Origin: Schleiferia thermophila
GTDB taxonomy: Bacteria > Bacteroidota > Bacteroidia > Flavobacteriales > Schleiferiaceae
NCBI RefSeq assembly: GCF_003337435.1
Contig: NZ_QPJS01000001.1
Location: forward strand, 326,513-390,512
Length of the DNA: 64,000 bases
Reading direction: 5' to 3'
Each line of letters starts with the position of its first letter. Within the stretch, counting starts at the first letter, position 1. Below are positions 19,858 through 27,095 of the stretch, piece by piece. The notes below the pieces were generated by a model. It saw nothing but the letters and a program-made list of their open reading frames with translations, had not been told where the DNA came from and made no database searches. The translations under genes and the position numbers were made by a program.

Positions 19858-20214
19858 TTAGTTAAGAGTGTATTGAATTTTGTTGTGTGTCAATTGAATT
19901 GTGTAGGTGTGTTCCAAAAATTCAACTATTACCACTTTTTGAAATGCAGGAAGTTGAATTTGTGTACTATACACCTGGTCTTTGTGAACAAAGGCTTTTT
20001 GCAATACTTTCCCATCCTGATCTTTAATCAATAAGACAGTAGAAGCATAAGGTGTTATTTCCAGCGTGTAATTTTTTGCCGAATTCCAATCGAAATTTCC
20101 ATCCACTACCAATTGGTCAATATCTTGGGCTATTGGATCATTACCACCGATTTCTTTTTGACAGGAGAACAGACTTAAAGTAAGTAAGAGGATTAGTGTT
20201 TGGTGCTTTTTCAT
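19858..20214 (-). CDS. Small lipoprotein, similar to the N-terminal domain of LruC lipoproteins
   Basis: This 118-residue protein has a lipoprotein signal, MKKHQTLILLLTLSLFSC, with the lipobox Cys at 18. The rest is one small beta domain (NYTLEITPYASTVLLIKD, STQIQLPAFQKVVIVEF, TIQLTHNKIQYTLN). Its strand pattern resembles residues 30-125 of the LruC lipoprotein at 27096-29039, which also runs from lipobox through 'GTYKSSINLP' to 'NTINYDF'. So this locus appears to encode as two proteins what the second locus encodes as one. The two genes are 13 bases apart and surely cotranscribed. Function unknown; it may anchor the LruC partner at the membrane. Confidence 0.72.
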   Translation of the reverse strand: MKKHQTLILLLTLSLFSCQKEIGGNDPIAQDIDQLVVDGNFDWNSAKNYTLEITPYASTVLLIKDQDGKVLQKAFVHKDQVYSTQIQLPAFQKVVIVEFLEHTYTIQLTHNKIQYTLN

Positions 20215-20467
20215 TTCATTTTATTTATAATAAGTATCTAAAACATGGTGCCAAAAAAAATATACATTGAAAATCAGTAATTTAAAAGTTGCTTTCTAAT
20301 TAAAAGTTTCAAAAATGGAATTGTAAATTTCCAAATAATGGAAATTCTCTCAATTTGCAATTTTTAAAAAATGGAATGCTTTTAAGGACCAAATTTGGGT
20401 ACATTTGGTCTTTATCCTGTATTTCTAAGTATACAGCTTTGATTGGTTTTATCCAGGGAAGGACAAA

Positions 20468-20484
20468 AGTGTAAAATTTACACT
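20468..20484. promoter_or_regulatory. Perfect 17-bp palindrome, candidate operator upstream of glgP
   Basis: AGTGTAAAATTTACACT is a perfect palindrome around a central A. It ends 30 bases before the candidate glgP -7 element, so it covers the -33 region, where a dimeric regulator would block or activate transcription. The regulator is unknown. Confidence 0.5.
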
Positions 20485-20514
20485 ATAATAAAGAGTCTGG
20501 ACCCAGCAAATTTT

Positions 20515-20522
20515 TAGATTTG
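20515..20522 (+). promoter_or_regulatory. Candidate -7 element for glgP
   Basis: TAGATTTG matches TAnnTTTG and lies 20 bases before the glgP ATG. No TTG is found at the normal distance upstream; the palindrome at 20468-20484 occupies that area instead. Confidence 0.4.
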
Positions 20523-20542
20523 CAGAACAAAAAAATCTATTC

Positions 20543-22249
20543 ATGAATTTTCAGGACCTGCCTTACCTACCTGCAGGAGAGTATTCAAAGAGAGTTGCTT
20601 ACTTTTCAATGGAATTTGCAATAGATCAATGCCTTAAAATTTACGGTGGAGGATTGGGCTTTTTGTCGGGCTCTCATATGCGGTCGGCATACGAGTTAAA
20701 ACAAAACCTTATCGGTATTGGCATTCTATGGAAGTATGGTTACTACGACCAAAACCGAAATTCGGATCAAACCCTAAGGGTGGATTTTATCGAAAAAAAT
20801 TATACTTTTTTGGAAGACACAGGAATCGTGATCGATGTACACATTTTCGACAATCCTCATGTAAAAGTTAAAGTCTATAAGCTCAACCCTGAGACTTTTC
20901 AGACCGTCCCGGTATATTTGCTATCGACCGATATTCCTGAAAACGACTATCTCTCACGCACCATTACCTATCGGCTGTATGACGATAATGAGCTTACCCG
21001 TGTGGCACAAAGCATCGTTTTGGGGCAGGGAGGTGCAAAACTGGTTGAATTGTTAGGTGGAGCAGATGTCTATCACCTGAATGAAGGACATGCTTTGCCG
21101 GCATTTACTTATTTGTACGGAAAGGCTCAAGACAAAGAGACCATATGTCGAAAATTTGTTTTTACCACACATACCCCTGAAAAAGCCGGTAACGAAGAAC
21201 ATTCACTAGACCTATTGAAAAAAATTAACTTTTTTCCCGGATGGACTGAGCATGAAATCAAAAAGATAACCCATCAGACCCCCGGAGTGGTCAACTACAC
21301 ACTTGTTGCCCTTAGATTGGCAAAAAGAGCCAATGCCGTCAGTCGCTTGCATGGAGAAGTTGCTCGTCAGATGTGGAGGGATTTTGAAGATATTTGTGAG
21401 ATAGACCATATTACAAACGCTCAGAGCCTGACGTATTGGGGTGATGCCCCTATTCAGGCGGCCTTGGCAAATAAAGATTACGAGGCCATCGTCAGCAGAA
21501 AAAAGGAGCTAAAAAACGAGCTCTTTCGTGTAGTAGCCGACCAGACCGGAAAATTCTTTGATCCAGATGTAATTACCATTGTGTGGGCCAGAAGATTTGC
21601 AGCTTACAAACGTCCTGATTTGCTTTTCAGGGACCTTGACCGATTTATGGCTTTGTTGGAAAACAAAAAATATCCGGTTCAGATCATTTGGGCCGGCAAA
21701 CCTTATCCAACGGATTATCGTGCCATTGATATTTTTAACCAAATCGTATACCTGACACGTCATCTGCCCAATGCTTGTATTCTGACAGGTTATGAGCTGG
21801 AACTGTCGCGGATTCTCAAAAATGGAACCGATGTATGGCTCAATACACCTCGAAAGCTCAGAGAAGCTTCTGGCACCAGTGGCATGACGGCTGCTATGAA
21901 TGGGGCTGTCAACTTTTCCATCAACGATGGTTGGATGGTAGAATTTGGTCAACACCGGAAAAACTGTTATCTGATACCGGATACCACTGCGCCAGGTATT
22001 GTCGATATACAAGATAGGGAAGACTTTGAAAACCTATACAAGGTCCTGGAAGAAGAATTGCTTCCTGACTTTTATGAAGGTAAAGGCCAATGGAAAGAGG
22101 TAATGATGAATTCTATGACCGATGTGCTGAAATATTTCATATCAGATAGGATGGCAGATGAATATTATAAAAAACTGTATCATTTTAGTCCGGAAAAGGA
22201 TTTAAATCAAGACTCCTCCAAAAAGAAAAAAACGCGAAGAGCAACTTGA
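20543..22249 (+). CDS. glgP: Alpha-glucan phosphorylase family protein (GT35-like, short form)
   Basis: Glycogen/maltodextrin phosphorylases release glucose-1-phosphate from alpha-glucans using PLP. The 568-residue protein matches the short family form: RVAYFSMEFAID, YGGGLGFLSGSHMRSA, VYHLNEGHALPAF, FTTHTPEKAGNEEH, WARRFAAYKRPDL, then EASGTSGMTAAMNGAVNFS. In phosphorylases the residue after GTSGM is the lysine that binds PLP; here it is Thr449 (ACG, where a lysine AAG would need one base change). Either this subgroup lacks PLP and does different chemistry, or the site has mutated. The rest of the chain is well preserved, which favours a working protein. Neighbours (OsmC aside) include a maltokinase, consistent with alpha-glucan metabolism. 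Confidence 0.85.
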   Translation: MNFQDLPYLPAGEYSKRVAYFSMEFAIDQCLKIYGGGLGFLSGSHMRSAYELKQNLIGIGILWKYGYYDQNRNSDQTLRVDFIEKNYTFLEDTGIVIDVHIFDNPHVKVKVYKLNPETFQTVPVYLLSTDIPENDYLSRTITYRLYDDNELTRVAQSIVLGQGGAKLVELLGGADVYHLNEGHALPAFTYLYGKAQDKETICRKFVFTTHTPEKAGNEEHSLDLLKKINFFPGWTEHEIKKITHQTPGVVNYTLVALRLAKRANAVSRLHGEVARQMWRDFEDICEIDHITNAQSLTYWGDAPIQAALANKDYEAIVSRKKELKNELFRVVADQTGKFFDPDVITIVWARRFAAYKRPDLLFRDLDRFMALLENKKYPVQIIWAGKPYPTDYRAIDIFNQIVYLTRHLPNACILTGYELELSRILKNGTDVWLNTPRKLREASGTSGMTAAMNGAVNFSINDGWMVEFGQHRKNCYLIPDTTAPGIVDIQDREDFENLYKVLEEELLPDFYEGKGQWKEVMMNSMTDVLKYFISDRMADEYYKKLYHFSPEKDLNQDSSKKKKTRRAT

Positions 22250-22260
22250 TTCTTTTTGTG

Positions 22261-22695
22261 TCAATGCTGCGTTTCGGTGTTGTGGATATGGATACGTATG
22301 CTTAATTCCGCGAACTGTCTGAACATATGCATTACTCCGCAATATTTTTCTTCCGATAGCTTTACGCAGCGCGTCAGCTTCTCCATGTGGAGATTCGTCC
22401 CGGTGAATGTGTATTCTATGATAACCTGGTGGTAATATTTCGGATGTTGTTCGGTAAGCTCACCCGTTACATCGATGGCAAATTCTCTGGTTTCTATTCT
22501 CATTTTCTTCATCAGCATCACTACGTCTATTGCAGTGCATCCGGCCAGGGAGGCGAGCATAAGCGGTTTTGGTCTAAGTCCTGCTGAAGTCCATTGGACA
22601 GATTGCCCCGTTTGAATCAATAATTTTTGCCCCTCGGGCATTGTGATTTCAAAGTTTTCGTCACCCAGCCAGGTGAGATGAATGTGATGTTTCAT
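22261..22695 (-). CDS. OsmC family peroxiredoxin-like protein
   Basis: OsmC/Ohr proteins reduce organic peroxides with two cysteines. The start is set at ATG 22695 (MKHHIHLTWLGDENF), giving 144 residues; the frame extends 19 codons further upstream, but that part resembles no family member. The first Cys lies in PLMLASLAGCTAIDVVMLM and the second in VKLSEEKYCGVMHMF, at the usual spacing. A central strand pattern FAIDVTGELTEQHPKYYHQVIIEY is typical. It converges on glgP with 11 bases between the stops and diverges from the maltokinase gene. The thiol donor is unknown; bshB1 at 52434 suggests that bacillithiol is made in this cell. Confidence 0.85.
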   Translation of the reverse strand: MKHHIHLTWLGDENFEITMPEGQKLLIQTGQSVQWTSAGLRPKPLMLASLAGCTAIDVVMLMKKMRIETREFAIDVTGELTEQHPKYYHQVIIEYTFTGTNLHMEKLTRCVKLSEEKYCGVMHMFRQFAELSIRIHIHNTETQH

Positions 22696-22861
22696 TTCGG
22701 AATGGATTGTTACAAGTACCAGCAAATTTCCTAAAATCCATTTGTCAAACATTTTTCACTGGCATGAAAAATTTTCTTCTAAACTTTTTGCCCGATACTG
22801 ACTTTTGTCTTAACATAATCTTAGCACTTTTAGTATCATTGCAACAAAGACATGCAGTGGT

Positions 22862-24472
22862 ATGAAGAAAGTTGTGAGCTTAAAACCCTGGTCTGAGGTT
22901 TGGAGCTGCGAGCAGTTTACACGTGAATTTACCCTAAACCTGCTGCCTGAATACCTGAAATCCTGTCGATGGTTTGGCAGTAAAACCGCAGCCGTAAAGC
23001 GCCTGGATGTGCGGCATGATGTGCGTTGGAATTTTTCCGATAGCCGGTTGTCGTACTTGCTGCTAATCGATGTGGTTCATTACACGGCCCATACTGATAC
23101 GTATTTTTTGCCTTTGGTGTACAGAGCAGATGTGGAAGAGCCTGATGGCCGTGCTGTAATCTGCGAGTTGGAGCTGCCAGAATCGCGCGGATACATTGTC
23201 GACGCACTTTGTGATGATGACTTCAGGCAAGCCCTTTTTATCAACATCCTGAAAGAGAAAGAGCCTCCTGTAGGGCAAGGGCATTTGCGGTTTGAAAAAG
23301 GCAAAAAACTACAGGCTCCGGAAGTTATAGAATCACGACTGCTCAATGCTGAGCAGAGCAATACTACCTTGGTGTATAACGAAAGGTATTATTTGAAAAT
23401 GTACCGGAAACTGTTCAGAGACACCAATCCTGATCTTGAAATCACCCGGTTTCTGAGCGAAGAAGCCGGATATAAATATTGTCCAACCTATGCGGGCTCT
23501 ATCACCTGGAAGCGACCGGGATACTACGATGTGTCCTTAGGTCTTATGCAGAAGAAAATCGAAAACCAAGGCGATGCCTGGACTTATTTCCTTAGCAGAA
23601 ATCTGGATACATTCCTGAAAGTTAAAGAATTGGATATCAGACCGGCTGACCTACCCAAAGTCCCACTGTACAAAAGCGAAAAGCCCGAAGACATTCCCGA
23701 AATCTTTCACAAAATCACGCCAGAGGGATTTTTTGGCGATATAGCGCTCCTGGCTCGTCGAACGGTGGAAATGCATATAGCCCTTTTCAGGGAAAAAACC
23801 AACAGAAATTTTTCTCCAACCCAGTTTAACCAGGACTATCAGGTTTGGCTGCTCAACAGACTGCTCTATCAGCTGGATAATCGTCTTAATCTTCTGGAAA
23901 TCAATTATGACCGTTTGCCAGATCAGGGCAAGATCTGGGCTGCTGAAGTACAGCGAAACGCCGAACACATCAGAAACCGAATCCTGAATTTTGACTACCA
24001 TACCCTTAACAGCATGCGAATACGAATACACGGCGATTACCACCTAGGTCAGGTACTGGTAAGCAATGGTGATTTTTTTATTTTGGATTTTGAAGGGGAA
24101 CCCGAGAGCACCATCAGAGACCGAAAAGTGAAACAGCCTCCTATCAAAGATGTAGCAGGCCTATTTAGATCATTTCACTACAGCCTTTATGCTACGGTCT
24201 TTAATCATCCAGAAATCGGCCTACCACAAGAATTGCTTTTTGAAATAGCAGGAAGACTCTACAGAGCCATCACCTCGGTGTTTCTGCACTATTATACCTG
24301 GCAGGCTTTTGAGAACAATCTTGACATTGGTTACCGACCTGAAGTGGACTTTCTGCTCCGCTACCATGTATTTGAAAAGGCAATTTATGAGTTGGGATAC
24401 GAACTCAATTCACGTCCGGAGTGGGTAGTGATCCCTCTGAAAGGAATTATGCAAATAATCAACAACGACTGA
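22862..24472 (+). CDS. Maltokinase (Mak-like, aminoglycoside-phosphotransferase fold)
   Basis: Maltokinase makes maltose-1-phosphate from maltose and ATP, feeding GlgE glycogen synthesis. The 536-residue protein has the N-terminal cap typical of Mak (LPEYLKSCRWFGSKTAAVKRL, about 29-49; then LSYLLLIDVVHY). Its kinase domain has the catalytic loop IHGDYHLGQVLVSNGDFFILDFEGEP at about 389-414 (Asp as base, Asp-Phe-Glu-Gly metal motif) and KDVAGLFRSFHYS. In many bacteria Mak is fused to trehalose synthase TreS; here it stands alone and no treS or glgE is within view. An ATG at 22862 opens right after a 166-base divergent spacer. The downstream gene follows after 24 bases. Confidence 0.82.
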   Translation: MKKVVSLKPWSEVWSCEQFTREFTLNLLPEYLKSCRWFGSKTAAVKRLDVRHDVRWNFSDSRLSYLLLIDVVHYTAHTDTYFLPLVYRADVEEPDGRAVICELELPESRGYIVDALCDDDFRQALFINILKEKEPPVGQGHLRFEKGKKLQAPEVIESRLLNAEQSNTTLVYNERYYLKMYRKLFRDTNPDLEITRFLSEEAGYKYCPTYAGSITWKRPGYYDVSLGLMQKKIENQGDAWTYFLSRNLDTFLKVKELDIRPADLPKVPLYKSEKPEDIPEIFHKITPEGFFGDIALLARRTVEMHIALFREKTNRNFSPTQFNQDYQVWLLNRLLYQLDNRLNLLEINYDRLPDQGKIWAAEVQRNAEHIRNRILNFDYHTLNSMRIRIHGDYHLGQVLVSNGDFFILDFEGEPESTIRDRKVKQPPIKDVAGLFRSFHYSLYATVFNHPEIGLPQELLFEIAGRLYRAITSVFLHYYTWQAFENNLDIGYRPEVDFLLRYHVFEKAIYELGYELNSRPEWVVIPLKGIMQIINND

Positions 24473-24496
24473 TGGCAACTCCATAAACAATCAGGC

Positions 24497-26398
24497 ATGC
24501 AAGAAAATCCTATCGCCAGCCGAATTTTTGAATTTCTGAGAAAATATCCACCTTATCACCAGGTAAAGACTACTCAGCTGCTGGAAATATGCCGCTCATC
24601 GGAGTTAACGTATTACCATCCAGGAGATGTAGTCTTCAAAGCTGGCGAATCGATCAGCAACAAGGTTTTTGTAGTTTATAAAGGCATGATCCACCTGAAG
24701 TGGCCTGATAGTCAGGAGGTCTTTGAGTCAGCTGAACCAGGTGATACTTTTGGAATTCGGGCAGCCTTCAGTGGCAATCCTTATGTACTCACAGCTGAAG
24801 CAGCCGAAGAAAGTTTAATCCTATCACTTAATCTTGAGCTCTTCAGGCAACTGATGAAGTCCGATGCCAAATTTTCATCCTACTTCGCTTCCGGCCTTGC
24901 CAGTGGCACTATGCTTCGCCACCATCAGTGGGAACAACTCAGCAAAGCCGGCAACAATCTGATCGATGACGCACTGAAGTTAGAAAACTTCTTTGACCAC
25001 GAGCGAAAACCCATCACTTCTAGTCAGGCTGTTTCAATTCCGGAATTGGCAAAACTGATGATACAGCATCAGGTCGGCAGTGTGGTCATTACCAATGACG
25101 GTGGCCGTCCTATTGGCATTGTCACTGATAAAGATTTAAGAAAACTAATCGCTGCCGGGCAAGATCCCTGTCAACTGAAGTCTGCGGACATCATGTCGGG
25201 TCCAGTAATAACCATTGATAAAAGGAGCAGTTGGTCTGATGCCTACCTTACAATGGCAGAACACAGCATCAGACACTTGGTCATCACGGACGATGGTACA
25301 CCCCACACAGTGGTCAAAGGCGTGATTTCTGAGCACGACCTGCTGCGTAACACCAGCATGCAGATGCTCTCTACCCTGAAAAAAATTAAATCAGCCCCAA
25401 ATGTTGAAACCCTGGCCGAATGGCGCTCCGATGCTGAGCTTAAATTGAGAAAATTTCTCGATCAGGAAATAAATATGGATAACATTCTGCCATTGGCCAA
25501 CAAGGTTAATGACCTGACTACCTGTCGTGCCATCGAATTAGCACTCAGTCAACTTGGTGAGGAAACTGCCTCTCTGACACCTGAAAATTGGTGTTGGATG
25601 GCATTGGGCAGCTTAGGACGCAGAGAGCAGGTGCTTCGTACCGACCAGGACAATGCTCTCCTGTATCTGGGAAGCGAACACTTTCGCGAATTGTTGATAA
25701 AATTTGCCACAATAGTCAACGATATCCTCGAAACATGTGGCTATGAAAAATGTCCAGCTTTGGTAATGGCTTCTAATCCGCAGTGGTGTCTTACCCTGGA
25801 CGAGTGGAAGCGGACCTTTGAAAAATGGATCCGGCAGCCGGAACCAAAAGCCGTAATGTACACCACGATTTTTTTTGATTTCAGACCTGTGTATGGGAAT
25901 TATCCAATAGCCATTGAACTGAAAAATTATATTTTAGAGCTTATTGAAAAAAATCAAAAATTCCTTTCCTATCTGGCTGCTAATGCGCTTTCGGCGCCTC
26001 CAGCTTTTACCCTCTTTAAGTCATTGGCTACCGAAGACAGTGGCGAGCATAAAGGAATGTTTGACTTAAAAGGCAGAGCCCTTGCACCTTATGCCGATAT
26101 TGCGCGTATTTTAGCATATCAGCATAAAATCGCTGCTATCAATGATACGGCAGGAAGGTTTGAAACCATTGCAAAATTAGAACCGCACTATGCTGAGCTA
26201 CTGCAAGATGCAGCCAAAGCTTTTAAATGGCTGCTAAAAATTAGATGGAAAAATGCGAACGGAAATCATACCGGCAGATATCTTTCCAAATCCTTTCTTT
26301 CGCCTCTCGACAGACAAATTTTAAAAAAGGCATTGATGCCTCTGCAGGAACTTCAATCAATAATTGAGACTCGATTTCAAACTCAATTGCTTCGATGA
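24497..26398 (+). CDS. cNMP-binding / CBS-pair / DUF294 nucleotidyltransferase-like protein
   Basis: The 633 residues contain, in order, a cyclic-nucleotide-binding domain (about 15-135, HPGDVVFKAGESISNKVFVVYKG), two CBS repeats (about 165-290; HQVGSVVITNDGGRPIGIVTDKDLR and HSIRHLVITDDG), a GlnD-type nucleotidyltransferase (DUF294, about 300-450) with GSLGRREQVLRTDQDNAL near 372-389, and a helical DUF294 C-terminal domain. The NTase keeps the G-S and D-x-D residues needed for catalysis, so it may nucleotidylate a partner in response to a cNMP or adenylate ligand. Its target is unknown. The stop overlaps the exonuclease ATG (ATGA), a pairing often seen for this family. Confidence 0.88.
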   Translation: MQENPIASRIFEFLRKYPPYHQVKTTQLLEICRSSELTYYHPGDVVFKAGESISNKVFVVYKGMIHLKWPDSQEVFESAEPGDTFGIRAAFSGNPYVLTAEAAEESLILSLNLELFRQLMKSDAKFSSYFASGLASGTMLRHHQWEQLSKAGNNLIDDALKLENFFDHERKPITSSQAVSIPELAKLMIQHQVGSVVITNDGGRPIGIVTDKDLRKLIAAGQDPCQLKSADIMSGPVITIDKRSSWSDAYLTMAEHSIRHLVITDDGTPHTVVKGVISEHDLLRNTSMQMLSTLKKIKSAPNVETLAEWRSDAELKLRKFLDQEINMDNILPLANKVNDLTTCRAIELALSQLGEETASLTPENWCWMALGSLGRREQVLRTDQDNALLYLGSEHFRELLIKFATIVNDILETCGYEKCPALVMASNPQWCLTLDEWKRTFEKWIRQPEPKAVMYTTIFFDFRPVYGNYPIAIELKNYILELIEKNQKFLSYLAANALSAPPAFTLFKSLATEDSGEHKGMFDLKGRALAPYADIARILAYQHKIAAINDTAGRFETIAKLEPHYAELLQDAAKAFKWLLKIRWKNANGNHTGRYLSKSFLSPLDRQILKKALMPLQELQSIIETRFQTQLLR

Positions 26399-27036
26399 GC
26401 TTGCTGAAAAGAATTAAAAAACTTTTGATATCTAACGAGAAAACGGCACAGATTGACATCGAAAAAATTGCTGACGAAGATTTTGTGGTGCTCGATTTTG
26501 AAACGACCGGGCTTGATACTGCCAAAGACTCCATTGTGGAGGCTTGTCTATTGCCAGTGGAAAGAGGTTCGATCCTAATCCGAAATCAATTGTATCTGCA
26601 GATACAGTCAGATGACAACTCATTCAAAGCATCTTCAATCCACGGAATTTTACCATCAGACGGCATCATGGACCGGCGAGACAGCTTAATGAAAATTGCT
26701 AATTACGTAAACGGAAAATGGATGGTGGGCCACTGTGTCGGATTTGATTTTCTAATACTCAGCAATCATTGCAATGCACTAAACATATCGCTTAAAGTAA
26801 GAGGACTGATCGATACCCATCAGATGGCTATAAAACTGGAGAAAACAACAAATTTCTCAGGCGACGTTGTTCCATCAAACTATAGTCTGAAAAGCTTGTG
26901 CAAAAAATACAAAATTCCCCTTGAAGAAGAACACACGGCAACGGGCGATTCATTAGCTACTGCTATGCTCTTTATTAAGTTAATCAATCTTTACAAAAAG
27001 CGAAAGTATAGGGTCCCCGTCACAAGATTTGAATGA
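26395..27036 (+). CDS. DEDDh 3'-5' exonuclease (DnaQ-like), coupled to DUF294 protein
   Basis: The 213-residue protein has all DEDDh exonuclease motifs: VVLDFETTGLD (ExoI), GHCVGFDFLIL (ExoII) and EEHTATGDSLATAML (ExoIII). It is a stand-alone nuclease distinct from the exonuclease fused to DnaE at 53397. Coupling to the upstream cNMP/CBS/DUF294 gene (4-base overlap) implies a shared physiological task, possibly turnover of a nucleotide or RNA in response to the signal sensed upstream; this is inference from gene order. A hairpin lies between its end and the convergent LruC gene. Confidence 0.88.
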   Translation: MSLLKRIKKLLISNEKTAQIDIEKIADEDFVVLDFETTGLDTAKDSIVEACLLPVERGSILIRNQLYLQIQSDDNSFKASSIHGILPSDGIMDRRDSLMKIANYVNGKWMVGHCVGFDFLILSNHCNALNISLKVRGLIDTHQMAIKLEKTTNFSGDVVPSNYSLKSLCKKYKIPLEEEHTATGDSLATAMLFIKLINLYKKRKYRVPVTRFE

Positions 27037-27044
27037 TTGTAGGT

Positions 27045-27072
27045 AAAAAAATAACCGGGAATAATCCCGGTT
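27045..27072 (-). terminator. Intrinsic terminator for the LruC lipoprotein gene
   Basis: The 8-bp stem AACCGGGA (27053-27060) with TCCCGGTT (27065-27072) has an ATAA loop. Read on the minus strand it is followed by a T-run (plus-strand A-run 27045-27051), so it best terminates the minus-strand LruC gene; it may also stop the convergent exonuclease transcript. Confidence 0.75.
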
Positions 27073-27095
27073 CAAAGCTCCTTCCCGTAGGAGTT

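Larger units (their letters stand above)
20215..20542. promoter_or_regulatory. Divergent AT-rich intergenic region with two inverted repeats
   Basis: No gene is seen in these 328 bases between the divergent lipoprotein (minus) and glgP (plus) genes. The region contains an 8-bp inverted repeat with a five-base spacer (20326-20346) and a perfect 17-base palindrome (20468-20484), both described separately, plus the glgP -7 candidate. Confidence 0.6.
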
